A stretch of DNA of 32,479 nucleotides, taken from assembly GCF_017302315.1 (NCBI RefSeq), contig NZ_JAFLDT010000048.1, positions 1 through 32,479 of the forward strand. Direction: 5' to 3'. The notes under the pieces were generated by a model, which searched no databases, was not told where the DNA came from, and was given only the letters and a program-made list of their open reading frames with translations. Positions 17,273 through 25,456 of the stretch are shown piece after piece. Made by a program: the position numbers and the translations under genes. Each line of letters starts with the position of its first letter. Positions within the stretch are counted from its first letter, which is position 1. This DNA comes from Zoogloea sp. GTDB lineage: Bacteria > Pseudomonadota > Gammaproteobacteria > Burkholderiales > Rhodocyclaceae.

Positions 17273-17288
17273 TGGCCCGCAAATTGCA
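17273..17288 (+). promoter_or_regulatory. sigma-54 (-24/-12) promoter of the giant repeat protein gene
   Basis: The site TGGCCCGCAAATTGCA fits the RpoN consensus TGGCACG-N4-TTGCW with a single mismatch and exact GG-to-GC spacing. Transcription should start near 17299, giving about 70 bases of leader. It is the second site of this kind in the window, and both drive surface-protein genes. Confidence 0.8.
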
Positions 17289-17368
17289 GTTGAACCTCCG
17301 TTTTTCTTAATTCGCCGCCCTTGGCGCAGGGTCAGGCGAAACAACACGCCAAAACATGGAGGTCGTTC

Positions 17369-20300
17369 ATGGCAACTACGCGGTACTCAACCAGCGTTTC
17401 CCTTTGCGAAGACACCAGCAAGAATTTCGAGCTGTTCGATCTGCTCAAGCAAGCTGATCCCAACTACTCCGCCGTGGATCCGGCGCGGATCAAGCTCTAC
17501 GTTTATGACGGCACCAAGTACGTCGAAGCCACTTCCGGCTACTTCACGGCCGTGGACAAGGACACCTTCACTGTCGATGCAACGCAACTGCCGAACTTCA
17601 ATGGCGAGCTGAAGGTTCGCGTTCTCGGCACCGACAGCACCGGCAACACCTTCATCCTCGATCTCTCCATCACCGTCACGCCGGTCAATGATGCGCCCTC
17701 CGGCACGGATGACTCCGCCAATGTCGCCAGCGGAGACGTGTACGTGCTCGGACTGGACGATTTCGGCTTTTCCGATCCTGTCGAAGGCGACAGCTTCAAG
17801 TCGGTGGTCATCACCACCCTGCCGACGGCGGGTACCCTGCTGCTCAACGGTCTTGCCGTGGTCGCGGGCCAGGAGGTGCTGGCTTCCGACGTGGCCGCCG
17901 GCCGTCTCACCTACCTTGCACCGACCGATACCGGCGGCGCCATTGGCTTCACCTTCCAGGTGCGCGACTCCGGCGGTACCGATGGTTGTGGCGGCAATGA
18001 CCTGGATCTGACCCCCAATACCTTCACCTTCAATGTCCCGCTTCCCGCCAAGGCGGTCATCGGCGACACCGTGTGGGAAGACATCAACGGTAATGGCCTG
18101 CAGGACTCAGGCGAAGCCGGCATTGGCGGTGTGACCGTCCAGCTACGCGACCCCCAGGGCAATCTGGTGCAGACCACCACCACCGATGCGGCCGGCAAGT
18201 ACAGCTTTACGGTCAATCCGGGGAGCTACTTCGTGTCCGTTGTCGCACCCGCCGGCTACGCGCCGACGGAGCCGGATGTGGGATCTGATGACACTCTCGA
18301 CAGCGATGTGGACGGCACCGGCCGTAGCGCCACCGTCACTGTGGCCGCTGGCGAGGTCAACAACACCATTGACGCCGGCCTCTATCGCACCGCCGAGATC
18401 GGCAATCGCGTGTGGCTCGACGTCAACGGCAACGGTGTGCAGGACGCGGGCGAGGCCGGTGTCCAGGGCGTCCAGGTTCGCCTGCTCGACGCCAACGGCA
18501 ATGCCGTTGATGGCCCGATCGCCACCGATGCTAACGGCAACTATCTTTTCTCCGGGCTCAAGCCGGGTGTCTACAGCATCGCCTTCGATCCCGCCACCCT
18601 GCCTGCCGGCTATCGCTTTACCACCCCCGATGCCGGTGCCGATGGCGCCGACTCCGACGCGAACCCGCTGGACGGCACCACCATCCAGACCGAACTGGTA
18701 TCGGGCGAATCGGACCTGACCTGGGACGCCGGTATCGTCGCCAATCCCGGTTCCATCTCGGGCACCGTGACTGAAGATCAGGACAACGACAACGCCGGCG
18801 ATGTTCCGATTGCGGGCGTGACCGTACAACTGAAGGACAGCACCGGCACCGTGGTGCAGACCACCACGACTGACGCCAACGGCAACTACACCTTCAACAA
18901 CGTGCCCGCCGGCACCTACACCGTCGTCGAAACCAACAAGCCGGGCTTCTCGGATGTGGGTGACGTGGACGGCGGCGATCCCAACGTGATCGCCGTGACC
19001 CTGCCCCCTGGCACCGACAGCACCGGCAATGACTTCGTTGATGAGCGCCTGCCGGGCGTGGTCTCCGGCTCCGTGCTGGAAGACCTGGACAACGACAACG
19101 TGGGTGACACTCCGATCCCCGGCGTGACCGTCGAGCTGAAGGACCCGCAGGGCAACGTGGTGCAGACCACCACGACCGACGCCAACGGCAACTACACGTT
19201 CAACAACGTGCCGGCCGGCACCTACACCGTTGTCGAAACCAACAAGCCGGGCTTCTCGGATGTGGGCGACAGCGACGGTGGCAACCCCAACACCATCGCC
19301 GTGACCGTGACCCCGGGCTCCTCCAGCACCGGCAACGACTTCGTTGACGAGCGTCCTGCCACCCTGGGCGACCGGGTGTGGGAAGACAAGAACGCCAACG
19401 GCGTTCAGGATGCCGGCGAAAGCGGCATTGCCAACGTCACCGTGCAGCTCAAGGACACCAGCGGCAACGTGGTGCAAAGCACGACCACCGACGCCAACGG
19501 CAACTACGGCTTCACCGTCACCCCGGGCACCTACACGGTGGCCGTGCTCAAACCTGCCGGCTACGAAATCACCGGCCAGGACCTGGGCGGCAATGAAGTG
19601 ACCGACAGCGACATCAACGCCGCCGGCCAGACGGCCCCGGTGACCCTGCAGTCCGGTCAGAACAACCCGAACGTGGATGCCGGCCTGTACAAGCTGGCCG
19701 AGCTGGGCGACAAGGTCTGGTACGACACCAACAAGAACGGCGTGCAGGACGCGGGCGAAGCCGGCGTGCAGGGCGTCAAGGTGTCGCTGCTGGATGCAGC
19801 GGGCAACGTGGTCACCACCCAGACCACCGACGCCAGCGGCAACTACCTCTTCACCAGCCTGAAGCCGGGCACCTACAGCGTGCAGTTCGACAAGACCACG
19901 TTGCCCACCGGCTACGCGTTCACCTCGCAGGATGCGGGCGCCGACGGTGTGGACAGCGATGCCGACACCAGCACCGGCAAGACCATCCAGACCGTTCTGG
20001 ATTCGGGCGAATCGGACAAGACCTGGGACGCCGGCATCGTGGCCAACCCCGGTTCCATCTCCGGCACCGTGCGTGAAGACCTGGACAACAACAACAGCGG
20101 CGACACCCCCATCGCTGGCGTGACGGTCCAACTGAAGGACAGCACCGGCACCGTGGTGCAGACCACCACGACCGATGCCAACGGCAACTACACGTTCAAC
20201 AACGTGCCGGCCGGCACCTACACCGTTGTCGAAACCAACAAGCCGGGTTACCTGGACGTTTCCGACATTGATGGTGGCAACCCCAACAGCATCACCGTGA

Positions 20301-23300
20301 CGCTGCCGGCGGGTACCTCCAGCACCGGCAACGACTTCGTTGACGAGCGCACCGCCGCCATCGGCGACAAGGTGTGGCTGGACAAGAATGCCAACGGCGT
20401 TCAGGACGCCGGTGAAGCCGGTATTGCCGGTGTCACCGTCAAGCTGCTCGACAGCACCGGTACCGTGGTGGGCACCTCCACGACCGATGCCAACGGCAAC
20501 TACCAGTTCAGTAACCTGACCCCGGGTGACTATGCCGTACAGGTCGCCGCACCAGCGGGCTACTTTGTCAGCCCGAAGGACCAGGGCGGCAACGACACCA
20601 CCGACAGCGACATCGACCCGACCACCGGCAAGACCATCAACACCACCCTCAGCGCCGGTGAAACCGATCCGACCTGGGATGCCGGCCTGTATCAGAAGGC
20701 TGCCCTCGGCGACAAGGTGTGGCTGGATACCAACAAGAACGGTGTTCAGGACACGGGCGAAGCCGGTGTCTCCGGTGTCACCGTGAAGCTGCTTGACAGC
20801 AACGGCAACGTCGTTTCCACCGCAACCACCGACGCGAACGGCAACTACCTGTTCAAGGATCTGGTACCGGGCAACTACTCGGTTCAGGTCGTGGCGCCGG
20901 CTGGCACGAGCTTCACCGGCAAGGACCTGGGCGGCAACGACACCACCGACAGCGATGTGGATAGCACCGGCAAGTCCGGCGTCATCAACCTCGAGTCCGG
21001 TGAAACCGATACCTCCGTGGATGCCGGCCTGACCCAGGCCACCGCTTCCTACGGTGACAAGGTGTGGCTGGACAAGAACGCCAATGGCGTGCAGGAGGCG
21101 GGGGAAGGCGGCATTGCCGGCGTCACCGTCAAGCTGCTGAACAGCGCCGGTTCCGTGGTGGCCACCACCACCACCGACGCCAACGGCAACTACCTGTTCG
21201 ACAACCTGACCCCGGGTGATTACTCCGCCCAGATCGTGGCCCCCACCGGCTACTTCCTGAGCGCCAAGGATCAGGGCGGCAACGACGCCACCGACAGCGA
21301 CTTCGACCCGACCACCGGCAAGACCATCGTGACTACGCTGGCCACCGGTGAAGCGGATCTGTCCTGGGATGCGGGCCTGTACCAGAAGGCGTCCATCGGC
21401 GACAAGGTTTGGGCCGATTGCGACACCGACGGCATCCAGGATGCCAATGAAGCGGGCGTCGTAGGCGTGACCGTGAAGTTGCTGAACAGCGCCGGCACCG
21501 TGGTGGCCACCACCATGACCGATGCCAACGGCAACTACCTGTTCAAGGATCTGGTACCGGGCAGCTACTCGGTGCAGGTCGTGGCGCCGACGGGCTACAC
21601 CATCACCGCCAAGGATCAGGGCGCCAACGATGCCGTGGATTCCGATGCGGACCAGACCACTGGCAAGACCGTGACCACCGTGCTGGAATCGGGTGAGAAC
21701 GACACGAGCTGGGACGCCGGCCTGGCTGCCAAGGTGGTGACCGCCACCTTCGACTTCAACGGCAACATGGCCACGGACGGTACGGATGGGAACGTCCTGT
21801 GCTTCAGCAACAACGGCATCACTGTCAATGCCAGCGCTTTCAGCCGTGACAAGGGCACCGGCGCGTGGGCCAAGGCCTACCTCGGTGCCTACGGCGGCGG
21901 CCTGGGCGTGACCGACAGTTCGGAAGGTTCGGGCAGCGGCAACACCCACACGGTGGATAACAACGGCACTCGGGATAACTACGTGCTGTTCGAGTTCAGC
22001 CAGTCCGTGGTGGTCGACAAGGCCTACCTGGGCTACGTGGTGGGCGACAGCGATGCCAAGGTGTGGATCGGTACCGTGAATGGCGCCTTCGACAGCCACA
22101 TCACCCTGTCCGACGCGGTGCTGTCCAGCATGGGCTTCACCGAAGTCAATGCCACCACGCTCACGTCTGCCCGCTGGGCCGACCTGAACGCCAATGGTTT
22201 CGTGGGTAATGTTCTGATCGTTGCTGCGGCGACGGGGGAGACCAACGACTACTTCAAGATCCAGAATCTGGTCGTGAATACGCCGTCGGCCTTCTGCGCC
22301 ACAGACGTCAGCATCGGCGACAAGGTGTGGGAGGACAGCAACGCCAACGGCGTCCAGGACGCGGGTGAAGCCGGCATCGCCGGGGTCACCGTGAAGCTGC
22401 TCAACAGCGCCGGTACCGTGCTGACCACGACCACCACTGACGCCAGCGGCAACTACCTGTTCAGCGGCCTGCCGGCAGGCAGCTACAAGGTTCAGGTGGT
22501 TACGCCGACCGGTTATGTCATCACCACCAAGGACGCCACCGTGGCGACCGATGCCACCGACAGCGACATCGACGCCAGCGGCATCTCCGGTCTCTACACC
22601 CTGACCGGCGGCAGCAACAACCTGACCGTTGATGCCGGTTTCTACAAGGCCCGTGCCTCCCTTGGTGACAAGGTGTGGTGCGATACCGACAAGGACGGCA
22701 TCCAGGATGCCGGCGAAGCAGGCGTGTGCGGCGTGACCGTCAAGCTGCTCGACGCCAACGGCACGGTTGTCGCCACCACCACCACCGATACCAGCGGCAA
22801 CTACAAGTTCAGCAACCTGAACCCGGGTGATTATTCCGTGCAGGTCGTGGCCCCCACCGGCTACGCCTTCTCGGCCAAGGATCAGGGTACCAACGATGCG
22901 GTGGATTCCGATGTGGATACCACCACCGGCAAGTCGGCCCTCACCACCCTGGTGGCCGGTGAGAACGACGTTTCCCTGGATGCGGGTATCTACTGTCTGC
23001 CCACCACCGCCAGAGTTGGGGACCGGGTGTGGGAGGACATGAACTACAACGGCATCCAGGATGCCGGTGAGGCGGGTGTCAAGGGTGTGACCGTCAAGCT
23101 GCTCAACTCTGCCGGGTCCGTGGTGGCCACCACCACGACCGACGCGAGCGGCAACTACCTGTTCAGCAACGTCAATGCCGGTGATTACAAGGTGCAGGTG
23201 GTGGCCCCGACCGGCTACTACTACACCAAGCAGGATCAGGCGGGCTGGAACGGCACCGACAGCGCGGTCAACTCGTCGGGCTACTCCGGCATCTTCTCCC

Positions 23301-24445
23301 TGGCGGCTGGTCAGTCCCTGCTCAAACTGGATGCCGGCCTGTATCGCAAGGCCAGCATCGGGGACAAGGTCTGGGCCGATTGGGATCACGACGATGTCCA
23401 GGATGCGGGCGAAGGCGTGGTGAAGAACGTCAAGGTGATGCTGCAGAACGCTGCGGGCACCACCATTGCGACGACCTACACCGATGTGAATGGCAACTAC
23501 AAGTTCACCAACCTGGATCCGGGCACCTACCGCATCGCCTTCGACAAGACCAGTGGCATCCATACCTCGGATGGCGCTTCGGTCAAGTACTGGAGCTGGG
23601 CTGATCCCAACATCGGTACCAACGACAGTGTGGACTCGGACGGTGTTGCCGCAACCTACACCAGCGTCGCCTACACGGCCTACACCAACCTGGTGTCCGG
23701 TGAGGCCGACATGACCTGGGATGCCGGCGTCACTCCGATTGTCCTTGACCTGGATGGCAACGGCATCCAGACCATCGCCCGGGAAGATTCGGGTGGCAAG
23801 TTCGACCTGCTGGGTACCGGTGCCGGTATTGACAGCGGCTGGATCTCCTCCGGGGACGCCTTCCTGGCCGTCGATATCGACGGTGACGGCAAGGTCACCA
23901 GCGTGGCCGAGCTGTTCGGTGGTTACAGCAAGGGCGACGGCTTTGCCAAGCTGGAATCCTTCGACAGCAATGGCGACGGCTTCGTCGATGCCAAGGACGC
24001 CGCATTCGGCGATCTGCGCGTCTGGCAGGATCTGAATGGCAACCACCAGACCGACGACGGCGAGCTGCGCAGCCTGTCCGAGGCCGGTGTGGCTAGCCTG
24101 AAGGTGGACTTCGTCGAACTGCCGGCCATCGATGAGCAGGGCAACCTGCACCTCGAGCGTTCCAGCGCAACCCTGGCCGATGGCAGCAGCATCGACATGG
24201 CTGACGTGTATTTCAACGTCTCCGTGGCCGACGCCGAGGCCGCCGGCATCGAGCTGCCCAGCTTGTCCGCCCTTCTGGGCGACGACCGCAGCCTCGACGA
24301 AGCCCTGGGCTCCACGGTGATCACGGTCGAAGTGACCGCCACCAGTGCCACGGTCATCAACTGCGTGAGCGACGGTGCCGTGAGCGCCATGAGCCAGCTG
24401 GCCAACCTGTATGACGAGCAGCAACTTGCCCTGATGGCAGCCTGA
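17369..24445 (+). CDS. giant type I-secreted repeat adhesin with 15 SdrD/Cna-B-like domains
   Basis: This is a 2358-residue acidic, Thr/Gly/Asp-rich surface protein. The start is ATG 17369 after GGAGGT; a TTG at 17321 lacks support. There is no Sec signal. Residues 1-228 are a cadherin/VCBS-like head (ITVTPVNDAPSG). Fifteen repeats of about 100-115 residues begin near 229, 342, 461, 563, 665, 777, 895, 997, 1111, 1225, 1341, 1647, 1761, 1881 and 1995. Most read GDKVWxDxNxNGVQDAGE, a TTTDANGNY strand and a closing DAGL. Numbers 3, 4 and 7 are a second type starting GSISGTV. An unrelated 191-residue domain sits at 1456-1646. The C-terminus (2124-2358) has EF-hand-like calcium loops (DIDGDGKVTSVAE, DSNGDGFVDAKDA) and a likely uncleaved type I signal. 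The repeats should be calcium-stiffened stalk domains. It is probably exported by the divergent ABC operon and under sigma-54 control. Confidence 0.92.
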   Translation: MATTRYSTSVSLCEDTSKNFELFDLLKQADPNYSAVDPARIKLYVYDGTKYVEATSGYFTAVDKDTFTVDATQLPNFNGELKVRVLGTDSTGNTFILDLSITVTPVNDAPSGTDDSANVASGDVYVLGLDDFGFSDPVEGDSFKSVVITTLPTAGTLLLNGLAVVAGQEVLASDVAAGRLTYLAPTDTGGAIGFTFQVRDSGGTDGCGGNDLDLTPNTFTFNVPLPAKAVIGDTVWEDINGNGLQDSGEAGIGGVTVQLRDPQGNLVQTTTTDAAGKYSFTVNPGSYFVSVVAPAGYAPTEPDVGSDDTLDSDVDGTGRSATVTVAAGEVNNTIDAGLYRTAEIGNRVWLDVNGNGVQDAGEAGVQGVQVRLLDANGNAVDGPIATDANGNYLFSGLKPGVYSIAFDPATLPAGYRFTTPDAGADGADSDANPLDGTTIQTELVSGESDLTWDAGIVANPGSISGTVTEDQDNDNAGDVPIAGVTVQLKDSTGTVVQTTTTDANGNYTFNNVPAGTYTVVETNKPGFSDVGDVDGGDPNVIAVTLPPGTDSTGNDFVDERLPGVVSGSVLEDLDNDNVGDTPIPGVTVELKDPQGNVVQTTTTDANGNYTFNNVPAGTYTVVETNKPGFSDVGDSDGGNPNTIAVTVTPGSSSTGNDFVDERPATLGDRVWEDKNANGVQDAGESGIANVTVQLKDTSGNVVQSTTTDANGNYGFTVTPGTYTVAVLKPAGYEITGQDLGGNEVTDSDINAAGQTAPVTLQSGQNNPNVDAGLYKLAELGDKVWYDTNKNGVQDAGEAGVQGVKVSLLDAAGNVVTTQTTDASGNYLFTSLKPGTYSVQFDKTTLPTGYAFTSQDAGADGVDSDADTSTGKTIQTVLDSGESDKTWDAGIVANPGSISGTVREDLDNNNSGDTPIAGVTVQLKDSTGTVVQTTTTDANGNYTFNNVPAGTYTVVETNKPGYLDVSDIDGGNPNSITVTLPAGTSSTGNDFVDERTAAIGDKVWLDKNANGVQDAGEAGIAGVTVKLLDSTGTVVGTSTTDANGNYQFSNLTPGDYAVQVAAPAGYFVSPKDQGGNDTTDSDIDPTTGKTINTTLSAGETDPTWDAGLYQKAALGDKVWLDTNKNGVQDTGEAGVSGVTVKLLDSNGNVVSTATTDANGNYLFKDLVPGNYSVQVVAPAGTSFTGKDLGGNDTTDSDVDSTGKSGVINLESGETDTSVDAGLTQATASYGDKVWLDKNANGVQEAGEGGIAGVTVKLLNSAGSVVATTTTDANGNYLFDNLTPGDYSAQIVAPTGYFLSAKDQGGNDATDSDFDPTTGKTIVTTLATGEADLSWDAGLYQKASIGDKVWADCDTDGIQDANEAGVVGVTVKLLNSAGTVVATTMTDANGNYLFKDLVPGSYSVQVVAPTGYTITAKDQGANDAVDSDADQTTGKTVTTVLESGENDTSWDAGLAAKVVTATFDFNGNMATDGTDGNVLCFSNNGITVNASAFSRDKGTGAWAKAYLGAYGGGLGVTDSSEGSGSGNTHTVDNNGTRDNYVLFEFSQSVVVDKAYLGYVVGDSDAKVWIGTVNGAFDSHITLSDAVLSSMGFTEVNATTLTSARWADLNANGFVGNVLIVAAATGETNDYFKIQNLVVNTPSAFCATDVSIGDKVWEDSNANGVQDAGEAGIAGVTVKLLNSAGTVLTTTTTDASGNYLFSGLPAGSYKVQVVTPTGYVITTKDATVATDATDSDIDASGISGLYTLTGGSNNLTVDAGFYKARASLGDKVWCDTDKDGIQDAGEAGVCGVTVKLLDANGTVVATTTTDTSGNYKFSNLNPGDYSVQVVAPTGYAFSAKDQGTNDAVDSDVDTTTGKSALTTLVAGENDVSLDAGIYCLPTTARVGDRVWEDMNYNGIQDAGEAGVKGVTVKLLNSAGSVVATTTTDASGNYLFSNVNAGDYKVQVVAPTGYYYTKQDQAGWNGTDSAVNSSGYSGIFSLAAGQSLLKLDAGLYRKASIGDKVWADWDHDDVQDAGEGVVKNVKVMLQNAAGTTIATTYTDVNGNYKFTNLDPGTYRIAFDKTSGIHTSDGASVKYWSWADPNIGTNDSVDSDGVAATYTSVAYTAYTNLVSGEADMTWDAGVTPIVLDLDGNGIQTIAREDSGGKFDLLGTGAGIDSGWISSGDAFLAVDIDGDGKVTSVAELFGGYSKGDGFAKLESFDSNGDGFVDAKDAAFGDLRVWQDLNGNHQTDDGELRSLSEAGVASLKVDFVELPAIDEQGNLHLERSSATLADGSSIDMADVYFNVSVADAEAAGIELPSLSALLGDDRSLDEALGSTVITVEVTATSATVINCVSDGAVSAMSQLANLYDEQQLALMAA
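18851..20247 (+). repeat. near-identical DNA repeats inside the adhesin gene
   Basis: Three 95-bp copies occur at 18851-18945, 19157-19251 and 20153-20247. By eye the second and third differ at one base, and the first differs from the second at four. They encode the same part of the GSISGTV-type repeats 3, 4 and 7. Such identity allows homologous recombination and change in repeat number. It also suggests recent duplication or gene conversion, as the other repeats differ more. Confidence 0.85.
21734..22306 (+). other. non-repeat domain inserted between adhesin repeats 11 and 12
   Basis: Residues 1456-1646 break the repeat series. The segment begins TATFDFNGNMATDG and contains VNASAFSRDKGTGAWAKAYL, GGLGVTDSSEGSGSGNTHTV, NYVLFEFSQSVVVDKAYLGY and a VWIGT strand. 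It resembles the jelly-roll bodies of many PEP-CTERM proteins, where segments such as a YVLFEF strand are common. This suggests a carbohydrate- or calcium-binding head displayed within the stalk. The family name is not certain. Confidence 0.6.
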
Positions 24446-24455
24446 GCATGACCCC

Positions 24456-24485
24456 GTCCGGCCGGGTGCGTCCCGGCCGGGCTTT
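24456..24485 (+). terminator. hairpin after the adhesin gene, probable weak terminator
   Basis: CCGGCCGGG (24458-24466) and CCCGGCCGG (24472-24480) form a very stable 9-bp stem around TGCGT, but only a short CTTTC follows. It may stop part of the transcripts and let the rest read into the next PEP-CTERM gene, for which no separate promoter was found. Confidence 0.6.
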
Positions 24486-24535
24486 CAGGATCCATCCGGA
24501 TAGCCAGTCACTTTTTTAACGTAGGAGAAATATCA

Positions 24536-25207
24536 ATGACTTACAGCAACATCTTCAAGAAGTCGGCCCTGGCCCTCGCGGCCGTCGGCCTTTTCGCCAG
24601 CGCTTCCGCCCAGGCTGACTCCCTGGTGATTGAGCAGGACATCAACTCCCTGGCCTTCACGGTTAACGTCAGCGGTACGCAGGATGATGTTGTTGCCGGC
24701 GTCTTCAATGTCGACAACCTCACCACCGGCACCAGCTTCCTGGCCTTCTGTTTCGAGCTGCTGCAAGGCGTGAATGTGAATGCCCTGACTCCCCCGGGTC
24801 TCGTCTTTACCGCCGGCAGCACGGCCAATGCCGATCTGCAGACCCTGTTCAACCAGAGCTACTCAAGCCTCGATTTCAACGACGCCTCCCAGCTGGCAGG
24901 CTTCCAGATCGCCCTGTGGGAAACCCTGGATGACAAGAGCCTCACCTCCGGTACCTATCGGAACTGGGCTGGCGACACCGGCAGCATTGAAGAAGACCTG
25001 GCCCTGATCGTTGCCGAGACCTTCCTCGACAACATCACTCTGGGTGCCCCGGGCACTGGAAACTACAAGCTGACCACCTGGCTCAACGGCAACAGCCAGG
25101 ACTTGATCCAGGCGACCCCGGGCACCACCGTTCCGGAACCCACCTCCATGCTGCTGGGCGCATTGGGGCTGGCCGGCATGGCCGCCGTTCGTCGTCGCAA
25201 GGCCTGA
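24536..25207 (+). CDS. PEP-CTERM exported protein (exosortase substrate)
   Basis: This 223-residue protein has a Sec signal peptide ending near residue 27 (SASAQA) and a C-terminal PEP-CTERM tail from residue 199: VPEPTS, helix MLLGALGLAGMAAV, then RRRKA. The start is ATG 24536 after GGAGAA. The body (NVSGTQDDVVAGVFNVDNL, FLAFCFELLQGVNVN, LAGFQIALWETLDD) matches no enzyme I recognise; the FQIALWE segment recurs in many PEP-CTERM proteins. It lies 90 bp after the giant adhesin and in the same direction. No sigma-54 site was found in that gap, so it may rely on read-through past the hairpin at 24456. Two downstream hairpins (25219-25237 and 25260-25291) follow it without T tracts. Confidence 0.9.
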   Translation: MTYSNIFKKSALALAAVGLFASASAQADSLVIEQDINSLAFTVNVSGTQDDVVAGVFNVDNLTTGTSFLAFCFELLQGVNVNALTPPGLVFTAGSTANADLQTLFNQSYSSLDFNDASQLAGFQIALWETLDDKSLTSGTYRNWAGDTGSIEEDLALIVAETFLDNITLGAPGTGNYKLTTWLNGNSQDLIQATPGTTVPEPTSMLLGALGLAGMAAVRRRKA

Positions 25208-25456
25208 TAGTCCGGAGAGACACCCGTCCAGGGTGTCCGTCGGGCAAGGCACGCTGCGGGAAGCGGAGGAGGGGATGCCCTTTTCCGCTTCTTGCGCATT
25301 CAGCCCGACAAGGGACCGTCTGGCGCAGCGGATAGGCTTATCCCTGTAAAATGGCAGTCCCCGTACGTTGTTTCGTGGCCGATTTCCATGGCGTGTGGCG
25401 CAGGCCTGCCAGCGTTCTTTGGTTCGCGTTGCAGCGCTTTATCGTCTGAGGTTTTC

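Larger units (their letters stand above)
16641..17368. other. AT-rich regulatory region between the exporter operon and the giant adhesin gene
   Basis: This 728-bp gap has no firm gene. From about 16840 to 17260 it is strongly AT-rich, with many A and T runs, unlike the GC-rich flanks; this suggests binding by nucleoid proteins. It holds the sigma-54 promoter at 17273, a dyad at 17184-17203, a TTTTTTACAC direct repeat (17157-17166 and 17184-17193) and a GTAAAAAA motif at 16739-16746 on the exporter side. A 38-residue frame at 17083-17199 encodes a single hydrophobic helix but has no ribosome site. No firm promoter was found for the exporter operon. Confidence 0.6.

Noticed and set aside
18143-24424. 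A 2093-residue open frame antisense to the adhesin
   Set aside because: It is the by-product of GC-rich repeats on the coding strand: low-complexity, His/Val/Gly-rich, with no domains and no ribosome site.
17369-24445. Regular repeats resembling a CRISPR or satellite array
   Set aside because: The period is about 300-350 bp, the reading frame is continuous and the repeats diverge as protein domains do, so they are coding.
25370-25435. Sigma-54-like strings upstream of the TPR gene
   Set aside because: TGGTTCGCGTTGCA and TGGCGCAGGCCTGC have the two boxes two and one bases too close, which sigma-54 does not tolerate well.
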